A stretch of DNA of 64,000 nt from SVMC01 sp045601345 (GTDB taxonomy: Bacteria > Bacillota > Clostridia > Oscillospirales > Oscillospiraceae). Location of the stretch: the NCBI GenBank assembly GCA_045601345.1, contig JAZRZL010000015.1:1-64000 (forward strand). The letters run 5' to 3'. Each line of letters begins with the position of its first letter. The first letter of the stretch is position 1. Shown here piece by piece: positions 1 to 11,300 of the stretch. A program made the position numbers and the translations under genes. Under the pieces are notes generated by a model. That model had not been told where the DNA came from. It made no database searches and saw nothing but the letters and a program-made list of their open reading frames with translations.

Positions 1-68
1 TATCCAGTCCCGTATGCTGTATAATCTACCTGCTTATTGTTTTGTTTCATACCAATATTATAAGCCAT

Positions 69-104
69 CGGACGGTATTTTCATAGTACCGTCCGCTGTT
101 TTTT
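69..104 (+). terminator. Intrinsic terminator of an upstream plus-strand gene
   Basis: A perfect 9-bp stem (CGGACGGTA, 69-77, with TACCGTCCG, 87-95) is followed by a T run at 99-104. It would end transcription entering from the left edge; the gene it serves lies outside the window. No convincing gene is visible in 1-202. Confidence 0.7.
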
Positions 105-113
105 CGTAGGAAA

Positions 114-140
114 GGGGCTGCCTCGTTTTGAGACAGCCCC
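114..140 (-). terminator. Hairpin downstream of the sugar ABC operon
   Basis: GGGGCTG (114-120) pairs with CAGCCCC (134-140), extended by CTC/GAG around a GTTTT loop. It lies 62 bp past the stop of the binding-protein gene and is the likely 3' end of that operon. The T tract is better on the plus strand (ACTTTTATT), so it may work in both directions. Confidence 0.5.
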
Positions 141-202
141 ACTTTTATTATATAGGGGTGGCGGCAGAGCATACGCCCTGCCGCCGAGAGGAAAACAGAG
201 AA

Positions 203-1267
203 TCAGTCGTACAGGTTGGGAGCAATGTCAGCCGCATCAATGTTGGATGCATCATACCACAGACCGGCAGTGCTGATGTCAGAGACAGAACCGCCATCCA
301 CGATGGTATTCAGAGCCTTAACAGTTTCCTTGCCCATGTTCAGCGGGGACTGGGTAACTGCACCGAACATAACGCCATTGGTAATCGCGCCCTTGATGGT
401 GGAACCGGCATCGAAGCCAGCGGCCAGAATGCTGCTGCCAGCCTCAGTACCCAGAACGTTCAGGTTGTCGTTGGCAAGCAGGATGCCCTCAGCGGTAACC
501 TGGTTAGTACCGAAGATAGCAACGGTGTCTTCCTTGTTGAGGATTGCGGAAGCCTCGGTTGCAGACAGCTCGGTGGTGGTCTGTGCAGGAACAGCAACTT
601 CAACGATCAGCTGAGCGGAAGCTTCGTCACCGGCAGCCTTGCAGCCATTGACAAAGTACTCGTTGCCAACAACAGCTACGGACAGGCCGTCAGCCGTTGC
701 CTTGTCGATAATGGTATCCACAAAGCCAAGACCACGCTGGGTGTTGGACTCGGAGGTAGCGTCCTGTGCAACAACACCGATACGGCAAACAGAAGCACCC
801 AGAATGCCCTTGACTGCATCATAGATGTGCTCAGCGGCAGTAGCGCCAGCGCCATAGTTGTCAGTAGCGATGGTGGAAAGGACAGAGCCTTCAGGGGCAT
901 CGGGAACACCGGAGTCGAAGCAGATGACGGGGATGCCCTTTTCCTTGGCAACCTTCAGAGAATCAAGAACAGAGTTTGCATCGCAAGCGGCCAGACCGAT
1001 ACCGGCAACACCGGCTTCGATTGCGTTGTTCAGCATGGTAACCTGATCCGCAATATCGGATTCTGCATTGGGACCCTGGGTGGTAACCTTCACACCCAGC
1101 TCCTGAGCCATGCTGTCAACGCCTTGGATGGCAGCCTGCCAGTAAGTGGACTGAGAACTCTTAACGAGGATGATGAATTCCTTTTCAGCGGGCTTTTTTG
1201 CGCCGCAGCCGGCAAAGCAAGCAACAATCAAAAGTGCTGCAAGGCAGAGAGCAATCAATTTTTTCAT
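203..1267 (-). CDS. Sugar ABC transporter substrate-binding lipoprotein
   Basis: This is the extracellular binding component of the adjacent ABC importer, of the ribose/galactose type (periplasmic-binding-protein-like I fold). The 354-residue product starts with a lipoprotein signal (MKKLIALCLAALL) and has two possible lipobox cysteines, IVAC at residue 17 and FAGC at residue 21. The mature start 'EFIILVKSSQSTYWQAAIQG' and the later 'GIPVICFDSGVP' and 'VAIFGTNQVTAEG' stretches are typical of this family. The start at 1267 is chosen because AAAGGAG precedes it and it opens directly into the signal peptide; a longer frame reaching 1393 lacks these. It is the last gene of a four-gene operon. Substrate cannot be read from sequence; simple-sugar specificity is family knowledge. 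Confidence 0.9.
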   Translation of the reverse strand: MKKLIALCLAALLIVACFAGCGAKKPAEKEFIILVKSSQSTYWQAAIQGVDSMAQELGVKVTTQGPNAESDIADQVTMLNNAIEAGVAGIGLAACDANSVLDSLKVAKEKGIPVICFDSGVPDAPEGSVLSTIATDNYGAGATAAEHIYDAVKGILGASVCRIGVVAQDATSESNTQRGLGFVDTIIDKATADGLSVAVVGNEYFVNGCKAAGDEASAQLIVEVAVPAQTTTELSATEASAILNKEDTVAIFGTNQVTAEGILLANDNLNVLGTEAGSSILAAGFDAGSTIKGAITNGVMFGAVTQSPLNMGKETVKALNTIVDGGSVSDISTAGLWYDASNIDAADIAPNLYD

Positions 1268-1361
1268 TTTTTCAGTCTCCTTTAAATTTTTATGTTTGTT
1301 AGATTGCGATAAAATAGACTCGTTTAGAGAAAAATTTGTGTCCGTCCCCCCTTCTGGTTCA

Positions 1362-2354
1362 CTACTTCTTCTGGTGCTTCTTGAGTACGTCAATCATAAC
1401 AGCACCAATCAGCACCAAGCCTGTAATAATCTGCTGCCAGTTTGCTTCCAAGCCAATGAACGGAAGTCCGGTTTTCAACAGACAGATTACAAATACGCCC
1501 AACAGCGTGCCACCAATGCTGCCAGCGCCGCCAGTGGTTGAGACGCCGCCGATGATAGCGCCGCCGATGGCTTCCAATTCAAAGCCTGCACCAGTGCCAG
1601 GCAGAATTGTCGAGAAAATAGCCGCATAGGCCAGACCGGCCAAACCGGCAAAGGTGCCGGAAATGACGTAGGCAAGTGCATGATAGATTCTGACATTCAC
1701 ACCGGAAAGGTGTGCAGCCTGCTTATTACTGCCTACGGCCTTGATATAGCGGCCTACCTTGGTATGATTCAAGACGAAGGACATCAATAAAGTAATCAGG
1801 ACGATCCAAATAATGCCTACAGGAATTTTTACATTATTTTCAATGGTAATCTTAAAGATATTACGGAACCAGCCGCCGTCCTGCGTAACCGCAGGCCAAG
1901 TTGTGCCGAAGCCGCTAACCACAATGGAACCCAAACCACGCGTAACCATACAGGTAGACAGCGTTACCAGGAAGGGCGGCAGATCCAGCCAAGCAATGAG
2001 CCAGCCGTTCAGTGCTCCAAACAGTGTACCCATCAGGACACAGGCAATCATTCCAACACCTGTAGGCAGTCCTAGCTTGGTTACAAGGAAACCACCAGTG
2101 AGCGAATAGCAGATGAGGCCAGTACCGATCGACAGATCAACACCGCCGGTAATCAGCGGGAAAGTAACACCAATTGCCATCAGGGCAATGTAGTAGGAGT
2201 AATCCAACATACTGACCAACGTGGTATATTTACGGAAGCTGGGACTCATAACGCTGAAAAACAGCGCCAAAAAGATGACAACCAAAATAACAATCATCTT
2301 TTGTCCACCGAGGCGGGAAAGCCCGGATTCATGATTCTCTGGTAACTTTTTCAT
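1362..2354 (-). CDS. Sugar ABC transporter permease (RbsC-like), second of two
   Basis: Integral membrane permease of 330 residues in the branched BPD_transp_2 family (RbsC, YtfT, YjfF). After a short polar N terminus (MKKLPENHESGLSRLGG) it is a run of hydrophobic helices. The conserved cytoplasmic loop is visible as 'HTKVGRYIKAVGSNKQAAHL' followed by SGVNV, and the late glycine-rich motif as GAIIGGVSTTGGAGS. It lies 13 bp after the ATPase gene and 94 bp before the binding protein. A second, different permease is at the head of the operon, so the channel is probably a heterodimer, as in the YtfT-YjfF importer. That pairing is inference. Confidence 0.9.
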   Translation of the reverse strand: MKKLPENHESGLSRLGGQKMIVILVVIFLALFFSVMSPSFRKYTTLVSMLDYSYYIALMAIGVTFPLITGGVDLSIGTGLICYSLTGGFLVTKLGLPTGVGMIACVLMGTLFGALNGWLIAWLDLPPFLVTLSTCMVTRGLGSIVVSGFGTTWPAVTQDGGWFRNIFKITIENNVKIPVGIIWIVLITLLMSFVLNHTKVGRYIKAVGSNKQAAHLSGVNVRIYHALAYVISGTFAGLAGLAYAAIFSTILPGTGAGFELEAIGGAIIGGVSTTGGAGSIGGTLLGVFVICLLKTGLPFIGLEANWQQIITGLVLIGAVMIDVLKKHQKK

Positions 2355-2367
2355 GCTCTTCGCCTCC

Positions 2368-3864
2368 TTACATAATATCTCTGGTAGCCAGATTCATGAT
2401 CTTTTCCTGTGTTGCCTCCTCAATGGAAAGCTCGCCTTCTTTTCGACCCTCGCACATAACAAGAATACGGTCACTCATACGAAGGATCTCTGTCATTTCG
2501 GAAGAAATCATGATAATGGATTTACCGCTTGCAGCCAGCTGATTCATGAGCTTATAAATCTCATTCTTTGTACCAACATCAATGCCGCGGGTCGGTTCAT
2601 CGAAAATCAGAATATCGCAATTGCGGGTCAGCCACTTGGCAACAACCACCTTCTGCTGGTTACCGCCGGACAGGTTCACAACCAACTGATCTACGCTTGG
2701 CGTTTTGATATTTAGATTTTCAATATGAAGCAGACTTTCCTCTCGCTCTCTTTTCTCATTAATAAAAATGCCGTGAAGGAACCGATCAAGTGCTGCCAGC
2801 GTGATGTTCTCTCCAACATTTTTCTGAACCACAACACCATAGCGCTTGCGATCTTCGGACAGATAGCCCAAACCGTATTTAACAGCATCCTGAGGATTGC
2901 GAATGGTCACTTTTTCGCCGTTAATGTAAACATCGCCGCTTTCCACCGGGTCAGCACCGAATAATGCTCTGGCAAACTCTGTACGACCAGCACCCATCAA
3001 GCCTGCAAGACCCAGAATTTCGCCCTTATGCAGCTCCAAGCTAATATCCTGTACCATTTTTCCTGCGTTTAAATGGTCAACCTTTAAGACAACTGGGGCA
3101 TCCTTCGGAACACAGCTCTTTTCCTTGGGCTTCTCATAAATGACACGACCCACCATCATATTAATGATGTCATCCTTCGTGCAATCCTTTGTAATCAGCG
3201 TACCAACATAGCAGCCATCGCGCATAACTGTCACGCGATCCGTAATAACCTTGATCTCATCCATACGGTGGGAGATATAGACAATACCCATCTGCTTCTC
3301 CCGAAGGCCGCGAATAATGGTAAACAGAGCCTCAATTTCGGATTCTGTAAGGGCTGCCGAAGGCTCGTCGAAAATGATAACCTTGGCATCATAGGAAATC
3401 GCTTTGGCAATCTCGCACATTTGCTGCTTGCCGACCGTCAGACTCCCCATGGGGGTTTCCGGGTCAATATTGATACCCAGCTGCGCAAAGAGCTTGGCAG
3501 CTTCCTCATTCATCTTTTTGTCATCAATCGCAAAGCCCTTCATGTATTCCCGACCAATAAAAATATTCTGTGCTACGGTCAGGTGATTGAGCATATTCAG
3601 CTCCTGATGCACTATAACAATACCGGCTTCCTGTGCCTCTCTGGTATTGTGGAACTCAACCTCTTTACCCTGATATGTAATCACGCCGGAGTCCTTTTTA
3701 TAAATGCCAGTAAGAACTTTCATCAGCGTGGATTTGCCAGCACCGTTTTCACCCATCAGTGCCAGAACTTCGCCCTGCCGGATTTCCAGATCCACATGAT
3801 CCAGTGCATGGACGCCGGGGAAGGACTTATCAATGTCCTTCATTGATAAAATCACGTTGTTCAT
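2368..3864 (-). CDS. Sugar ABC transporter ATP-binding protein (RbsA/MglA type, duplicated cassette)
   Basis: Peripheral ATPase with two fused nucleotide-binding domains, about 498 residues, the normal size for RbsA/MglA. The first cassette has Walker A GENGAGKST, a degenerate signature (LTVGKQQ) and Walker B VIIFDEPSAALTE. The second has the degenerate Walker A LMGAGRTE expected for this family, an intact signature LSGGNQQK and ILIFDEPTRGIDVG. I place the start at 3864 (MNNVILSMKDIDKSFPG) because AAAGGA lies about 11 nt upstream; an in-frame ATG at 3894 would add ten residues but has no Shine-Dalgarno sequence. It sits between the two permease genes. Confidence 0.93.
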   Translation of the reverse strand: MNNVILSMKDIDKSFPGVHALDHVDLEIRQGEVLALMGENGAGKSTLMKVLTGIYKKDSGVITYQGKEVEFHNTREAQEAGIVIVHQELNMLNHLTVAQNIFIGREYMKGFAIDDKKMNEEAAKLFAQLGINIDPETPMGSLTVGKQQMCEIAKAISYDAKVIIFDEPSAALTESEIEALFTIIRGLREKQMGIVYISHRMDEIKVITDRVTVMRDGCYVGTLITKDCTKDDIINMMVGRVIYEKPKEKSCVPKDAPVVLKVDHLNAGKMVQDISLELHKGEILGLAGLMGAGRTEFARALFGADPVESGDVYINGEKVTIRNPQDAVKYGLGYLSEDRKRYGVVVQKNVGENITLAALDRFLHGIFINEKREREESLLHIENLNIKTPSVDQLVVNLSGGNQQKVVVAKWLTRNCDILIFDEPTRGIDVGTKNEIYKLMNQLAASGKSIIMISSEMTEILRMSDRILVMCEGRKEGELSIEEATQEKIMNLATRDIM

Positions 3865-3899
3865 TCGCTGTCCCATCCTTTCTTTTCTGGTCATCCAGC

Positions 3900-4874
3900 T
3901 TAATTCTTGCGGCGTCGGGCAGCTACGTCAGCATAAACAGCCACAACAACGATCGCACCGGTAAGAATCAACTGATAGTTCTTTGAGAAGCCAAGCGCCA
4001 AGATGCCCTCCTGCAAAAGGGCAATGATCAGAGTACCAATGACTGTACCGCTAATGGAGGCCAAGCCGCCTACCATAGAGGTACCGCCCATAACACAGGC
4101 TGCAATGGCCTCATTATTATACTGGTCACCATAGCCGGGTTGGACAGTCGTATAGGCTGCAACAAAGTAAATAGCAGCAATACCAACCAACGTACCGCAA
4201 ATGATATAGGCAAGCATTTCCCACTTGCGCGTATTAATGCCGGAAAGGCGAACGACCTCTTTATTACTGCCGAGGCAAAGAATGCAGCGGCCAATTTTTG
4301 TCTTATTGAGAATAATGGCACATATAATGGCAATCAGCAGAAATACCACAAGGCCAACCGGGAAGCTGCCTACCTTGAGCAGACTATGAAACCAGCCACC
4401 CTCCGCAGCAGACTGCGGCCAGCTGATCGACTGGGTCTTTGTAAAAACAGAAGCAATGCCCTTGGCAATATTCATACTGGCCATAGAGACAATGAACGGC
4501 GGAATGGAGCGGTATGCAACCAAATAGCCATTAAAGATGCCAAAAAGTGTACCAATGAGAATGCTAAGTACAAGGCACAGCCACATGGACAGCCCATAGC
4601 TGGAGAAGCAGTAACCGGAAACCAGTGCGCAGCAGAACATCACCGGGCCAATCGAAAAGTCAATGCCGCCGGTCGCAATAACAAAGGTGACACCCAACGC
4701 CATAAAGCCAAGAAAATATGCATAATTCAGCAAATTCATAATGCGGTTCATTCCTAAGAACTTGCCGTCGGTCGCAATGCAGAAAAATGCATACATGAGG
4801 AGCAGAACCAAACACAGTAATATTCTGTTAAATCCAATCTTTTTTACAAGTGGGTTTTGCTTAATCTTTTCCAT
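3900..4874 (-). CDS. Sugar ABC transporter permease (RbsC-like), first gene of operon
   Basis: Membrane permease of 324 residues in the RbsC family, related to but clearly distinct from the permease at 1362-2354. The family loop reads 'KIGRCILCLGSNKEVVRLSG' and the glycine-rich segment CVMGGTSMVGGLAS. A strong GAGGAGG lies 6-7 nt upstream of the ATG at 4874. It is the promoter-proximal gene; the order permease, ATPase, permease, binding protein is unusual because the binding protein is last. No kinase, isomerase or regulator gene accompanies the transporter, so the sugar is not predictable from context. Confidence 0.9.
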   Translation of the reverse strand: MEKIKQNPLVKKIGFNRILLCLVLLLMYAFFCIATDGKFLGMNRIMNLLNYAYFLGFMALGVTFVIATGGIDFSIGPVMFCCALVSGYCFSSYGLSMWLCLVLSILIGTLFGIFNGYLVAYRSIPPFIVSMASMNIAKGIASVFTKTQSISWPQSAAEGGWFHSLLKVGSFPVGLVVFLLIAIICAIILNKTKIGRCILCLGSNKEVVRLSGINTRKWEMLAYIICGTLVGIAAIYFVAAYTTVQPGYGDQYNNEAIAACVMGGTSMVGGLASISGTVIGTLIIALLQEGILALGFSKNYQLILTGAIVVVAVYADVAARRRKN

Positions 4875-5147
4875 TCTTTTCCTCCTCGTTTCTATTTCAT
4901 CTTCTAACCGCCACAGAATGGAAGCAAATCAGATTTTTTTGCCGCATCCGAAATGGCAATCTTATTTTAACGTGATTATTCAAAAAAATCAATCGTTTTA
5001 TATTTGAAAAAAGCTATTATTTTTTGTAGCTTAATCGTTCCATCTTAATTAAAATTCATTTGACTAAAGCAAAAGCTTTCTCCACCATTTATAAAATTTA
5101 ATGAATAAAATAATAATTTTAAAGGCAATTAAAAACTTGGATTTATT

Positions 5148-5193
5148 GGCTTTGACTTCGGGTGATTTGCAGAATCACCCGAAGTTCAAAGCC
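5148..5193. repeat. Long inverted repeat (20-21 bp arms)
   Basis: The left arm 5148-5167 is the reverse complement of the right arm 5173-5193 except for one bulged base, around a 5-nt TGCAG loop. The core is CTTCGGGTGATT / AATCACCCGAAG. There is no adjacent T run, so it is an atypical terminator; it may stabilise the 3' end of the GH95 transcript or be a protein-binding palindrome. Confidence 0.6.
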
Positions 5194-5219
5194 GGAGGTA
5201 AAAAGGAGACATCTTCCCG

Positions 5220-5253
5220 ATCCGTGTGCCGATAATAAACACGGCACACGGAT
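5220..5253. repeat. Perfect 12-bp inverted repeat after the GH95 gene
   Basis: ATCCGTGTGCCG (5220-5231) and CGGCACACGGAT (5242-5253) are perfect reverse complements around a 10-nt AT-rich loop. It lies about 90 bp past the stop of the GH95 gene and is a candidate 3'-end hairpin for it, though no T run follows on the minus strand. Confidence 0.55.
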
Positions 5254-5343
5254 GAAAGAAAAATCAAATTGAAAAAACGCGCAGAACAAGGCGAGTTAAT
5301 AAGGAACCGCCTATAGATGTTCTATTAGACACGCCAGCAGAAA

Positions 5344-8300
5344 TTACTTTGCTGCAGCAATGCGCCAGATAAAGGTGACTGCCTGTGCACGGGTGCAGTC
5401 ATTCTCCGGCTTGAAGAGTTCTTCGGTAATGCCGGTGGTAATATCTGCTTCTACTGCCCATGCAACTGCGTCTGCATAGTATTCATCGGCGGGAACATCA
5501 ATAAATGCTGCTGCTTCCTCAGCTGCGGGCTTGCCCATGTATCTCCACAGGAAGGTCACGATCTGACCACGTGTGCAGATATCGTTGGGAGCAAACATAT
5601 TCTTACCAACACCGTTGGTAATACCATTCTCAACTGCCCATGCAACTGCATCAGCATAGTATTCGCCAGCCTTGACATCTTTAAAGCCAGCAGCAGTTTC
5701 GACCTGCGGGCAACCGGCGGCTCTCCACAGCATGGTCACGATCTGTGCACGGGTAACAGCGCTATCCGGTGCGAACAGACCCTGCTCAATGCCGTTCGTG
5801 ATACCCTTTTCGACAGCCCAAACAACTTCATCGAAGTAGTATGCACCAAATGCAACATCTTCGAAGGGAGCTTCAGCGAATTCGTTTTCGCCGCAGCGTG
5901 TGCAGATGCCATCAACAAAGTCATGGCCAAGAGCGGGAATCTCGGAAACATCCTTATAATCGCAGCGAGAGCAATCCAGGATGATGGAACCGGCGGCGGT
6001 GCAGGTAGCTTCCACCTTGGTTTCAATCAGGTCATGACCCAGAGCAGCAACTTCGTCAGCAACGTAGCTGTCGCCGCAGGCGCAGGTGTAGGTGGTATAG
6101 CCAGCTTCGGTGCAGGTGGGAGCCGTAACTACTGCAACATAGTCATGGACATGAGGCGCAGGCTCATTGCCGAAGCTCAGGCTCTTGAGCAGGAAGGAAT
6201 AGCCTTCGGTCATACCGGTGTAGGCGTCGATTGCGATCTTGTCAGCCTCAATGCCGGTGTTCTCATAAGCGAACATCTCGGTGAATTCTTCACCATCAGC
6301 GCTTCTGAAGCAGGTGTAGGTATCGCCTTCCTTGACAATTCTGAACCAGTAGGTTGCACCATCGGTGGCAAGGCCGGGAGCAGAATTCAGGTTGCTGGAG
6401 TCGGCAGTGATTGCACCGTCCACACGCAGGAAGTTCTGCAGAGCGCCATCGCCGCCGCGGATACCGGCGCAGTTGTTGTAATCGGCCATCGCATAGAAGC
6501 CGAAGAACTGATAGTAGCCGTTGCTTGCGGTCTTATTGAAGACGAACTCAAGCGTTGCTTCCCAATCGCCCTCCACGGGTACGAGAACCAGATCCTTAGG
6601 CGTGGTAGCTGCATCGCCGGAGAGCTGGCCATTGGCAGTCTCGAAAGCGTTCTTCGTGGTGACCATGTAGAGGCCTTCGCCTTCACGAATCGCGGAGGAA
6701 GCCTGGTTGACAATCTCAAACTTCTCTGCATCCGCAGAATCGGTGAAGTCAATATCCTCAGGACCGGTGACAGCGGAAACCTCATAGAACTTCACGGGGT
6801 TGGAAGCAAGCAGCGTATTCAGATTATTCGCAGCGCTGCCAGGAGCATCAAAGCCTTCAGCTGCACCGCGCAGAGCAAAGGACCATTCGCCGGTGGCAGT
6901 CAGGAACATTGCCTTATTGCCGTTCGCATCCAGATCCTTCACAACCCAGTAGCACCACTGCGGCTTGCTGGCAACATTGCTGCTGTCATAAGTCTGGGTG
7001 TTCAGCGGAGCAGGTCTTTCGTTGGTCGGGCCGTTGCGAGAGAGGAACTTGCTATCGCCATTGGTAACATAGTAACCGGTGGTGTAGTCTCCGCAAAGCG
7101 GGTTCGTACCAACAGCAAAGTCCCAAATCATTTCTTCGCTTACCTCAGAGGTAATCACATCGTCTACAACCGTGACAGGCGTGGAGGCAAGGGATACTCT
7201 ATTGTAGGCAGTGGAAACATCGGCAACAACATTGGTCAGAGCATAACCATTGGATACAATGACATACTGCTTACCGGCCTCAATGGTATCTGCAAGCATA
7301 TAGTTGGCAGCCTTGCGAACCTTCACGGCTGCTTCGGAGCGGCTGAGAACATCACCGGCTTCGTTGACAACAATCAGCTCATAAACACCCATCGTTCTCG
7401 GTGCCTTGATGGTATTGCTGTCGCCAGCGGCACAAGTCATATCCTTGCCCTCTGCGAATTCTTCTGCACCTTCCGGTACAATCCAGATTCTGAGTGTCGG
7501 ATCATTCAGGTTGCCTGCCAGCTCAATGGTCTGGCTGGGCTTGACGGATGCATTCTTGGGCAGCAGAGTATCCGCTTCATTGAAGTAGGTCTCAAAGTTG
7601 AAGGTCAGCTGAGCACCGTTGCTCTTGGACGTTGCAATCAGTGTCCATTCGCCGGCTTCAGCGATCTTGTAGCCGTTCGTCACAGAAGCACCGTTCAGCG
7701 TATAGTTGAAGCCATCCGGATTCAGCTCAAGCTCAAAGGGTGCACGCGGCGAAATCAGATAACGGCCACCCTCGACAACATTTGCCGTTGCCATTTCTTC
7801 GAACTTGATGGACTTGAGTGCAGCACCGCCATCCTGGAACTTGATGTAGATATCCTGTACGCCGACCAGGCTCTTGTTGAGCGTAATCACATAGTTCTTG
7901 AATTCACCGTTCGTGTTGGGAACAACAACAGAACCGATGGAAGCATAGCCTTCCGCAGGATCACCGGTGTAGACTGCAATGGTTGCAGAACCGTTGCGGT
8001 TCAGGCCACCTTCGGTGCGGCTGTTGGCTGCAACGATGGTCAGCTTGGGCTTGCTGCCGTTGATGCCGAAGTCCATGTTATTGAACTTGATGGTATCAAT
8101 TGCAGCGGTCTCATTGATAGAGCCGTCCTCGTTGGACTTGTCAATCTCATGGTTGGCAGAATCAAAGGTGTTGGCAGCGATTTCGCCATAGGCTTCTCTG
8201 ATAACAGAGTCGTCTTCCTGCGTCAGGACGAAGTCAACCTCAACGCTTTCACCCTTGACGAGATCAACATTGATGTAGCTACGACCCTGAGCATCCTCCA

Positions 8301-11300
8301 GGATTTCCTGCTCTTCCTCGCCGATCAGAGCCTTATCCCAGTCAAGGCCGCACATGACCTTCAGGGTAGTGGCTTCTTCATCGGTGGTGAGGATGGTATA
8401 GGCAGAGTAATCGTTCTCATCCCAGTAAATGTCAACCTGGGTGTTGTTTCTGGCTCTCAGACCAGTGATGAAGCCCTTGTCCATATCGGGCAGCAGGGTG
8501 GGAAGGATCTCAACGATACCGGTGTTGGAGTACAGCAGTGATTCGTTCACAGCGCCCATCAGACCGAATGCAGAGTCGGTGCAGAGGCAGGAGCCCTTAT
8601 TCTTGTTATGAGAGGTCAGCATGTTGGTGTACTGATAGCTGCTGGTCAGCAGGTACAGCATCACGCGCTCAAGAGCAACGGGGCGCTTCAGTCTGGCTTC
8701 AACCAGAGACTTATGGGTTGCGCCGTGGGATTCGGTAGCTTCACTGCCGTTGTATGCAGCAGCACGCATATCCATGGCAATGGCAATGCCTTCGCGCAGC
8801 TCTTCGCTATCCTGTGCCTCGTAGCCGGGCCATGCAGCATAGGCGTGGCTCTCATGGCGGTGGCCATGAGTCTCACCCAGGGTCGTGGTTGCCCACTCCT
8901 TGAGTTCACCGGTCTTGGTCTCATAGACGTAATCCGGCATCAGGCTTTCGAATTCTGCCCACTCGGCCAGCTTGGATTCGTCGCCGCCGCACTCTGCCAG
9001 CATGGTTCTGGCAATGAACAGGGTGTCATGTGCAGCTGCAATATCCATCGTGACGTTGAAGGCCAGCTGGCAGCCACTGCCGCCGCTGGGGCTCGGACGG
9101 TTCTCGGGAGAGAAGCCGGGAGCGAAGATGTACTTGGCATCCTTATCGCCTGCGGCGATGGCTTCGCTGAGGGTAGTGCCGTCGTTGGCATGATGCTTGC
9201 CGTTGCCATCGGTGTAGTACTTCTCGTCCACAAACTGGAGCCAGAAGTTCATAGCCTTCATGGACAGCGGATAGAGGATATCCTGCTCCAGATCCATATA
9301 GCCATCGGCTTCAATACGGGCAATGTCCTCATCGGTCAGATCAAGAACGCTTCTGTTGCGCTCCAGGCTGATGTCCTTACCTACGGGGATCTTCTGGTCG
9401 CCGTAGCACTGCCAGTACTCAAACATGGGGATGAGCAGCCAGTCGGTAATGCCGTTGACGAAAACATGGGGATAGTCGTTGCTGTAGTGGTAGCTCTGGC
9501 CCTGGCCGGTGCCGTCAACTCTGGGAGGTCCAAGGATGGCATCCGTCATGCCGTAGATGCTCTCAGCGTTGATCTCCCAGTCAGCGACCATGCGGAGGAT
9601 GAAGTTGATGTAGCCGTTGCCGGCTTCCATCATATTACCGGTGTTCAGGCCGGAAACCTGCAGGTTGGTGTTGGCATCAAGGGTGTAGTCACCGCTCCAG
9701 TCGGGACCCCAGGTGCCGCACCAGATCGCGCCCAGACGGGTGGAGCCGTAGCCATGGGCACAAATCAGGCCGAAACGACCGTTGTTATAAATTCTTTCAA
9801 GGAATGCCTTATTGATCTTGGTCTTGTCAGCATTCTGCTTTGCAATCAGTCTTGCGTTGGTCAGCTCGCGGTCAGCCTTCTCTTCGGCAGTTGCGCAAAG
9901 CTCAATGCGGACGTTGTTGAACATACCGCCATGGATGGCTGCATGAGGAGCAAGCAGCTTCTGATAGCTTGCTTCGTCACTCTTGATTTCCTTCTCTTCG
10001 ACCAGAGCTGCAATCTCGCCCTGAAGGCGGTCATATAGCTTGGTGCGGATGTCATTCACATTCTCGCAGCCGTCATCCTGACGGTCAACCTTAGTGATGA
10101 GCATAATGGAGTTCGTGCCGGTAACCGTGAGCTGCGGATCGTTGGCCTCGGCATTGTTGACTGTGCGCACTGCGGGGTTATATGCCACATTGCCGCCGTC
10201 GCCCAGAACGATACGGGTGGAGGTAGCCCAGCCACCGTAGGAGAACAGGGTCTTAACGCCAACGTTCTTGCTGCCGGTCATGTCACGAACCTGGAACTTA
10301 CCGACAATACCGAAGCCCACAACGCTGCCATTTTCTTCCGTGACAACATAATCAGAGCTGGGCAGGGGGTTGGCTGCGCTTGCGTTGCGCATATCGGTCA
10401 GATGATCCATGCTGATGGTGAGGTTCAGATTCTGACCCTTAGGTGCTTCGATGTAGGTGACAATGACATCATCCTCACGGGAAGCGAAGGTACGACGGTT
10501 CCATTCGTTGCCATCTTCGTCCTTCCACTGTGCGCCAACCTCTGCGGTTTCATAGTTGGTGTAGCGGTTGTAGTTGGACTTGTTGGCATCGGTGTAATCG
10601 TTGTTCTTAATTCTGTACTGTCCTGCGGGCATGTAGGGACGAGACCAGACCATGCCGCGGCCGCCGTTAATGCCATACTGTTCCTGATCCTTGGCATTTG
10701 CGGACTGGTTCCAGATCCACTTGTTGTAATTGATAGCGCCGACTCTCTGCTCGTCAATGATATCAGCAAGATAAGGAACGGTGTGAGGACCATTATCGTC
10801 AAAGACAATCTTGGTATTGTTGAAGATCATGACATCTTCATTGGGATCGCCGCTTTCCATAATGGCAATCTCACCGTTTGCAGTAGCAAGAGCTTCACGC
10901 CAGTTATTATTGGAAGTCTTCTTTGCAATGGTTGCATAGGTGTCTTCGTTCCAACCCATGGCACCATTCAGGCCGCGGGTCCATTCGGGAACGGTGAACT
11001 CAATGTACTTAATGTTGTACTTATAAGTGGAGCCGCTGCCACCCCAGCTGGAGCCGCTGGAGTAGGAGTCGATGGCAAGGTAACGTGCTTCAATGCCGGT
11101 ATCCTCAAGCTTGAAGAGTTCTTCGAATTCTTCACCATCGGTGGACCAGAAGCAGGTGTAGTCATCGCCTTCCTTGACGATCTTGAACCAGTGAATCGTA
11201 GATTCGCCCAGGCCAACGCTCGTGGAATTTGCAGCAGCTGCAGTGGTACCATTGATGCGCTTGTAGTCCTGGATGGTATTGGTATCAGTGGTGCGGATAC

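Larger units (their letters stand above)
4875..5343. other. Intergenic region between sugar ABC operon and GH95 surface gene
   Basis: AT-rich, no supported gene. It holds the promoter of the ABC operon, which I cannot place with confidence, and two strong hairpins downstream of the GH95 gene, listed separately. Confidence 0.6.
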
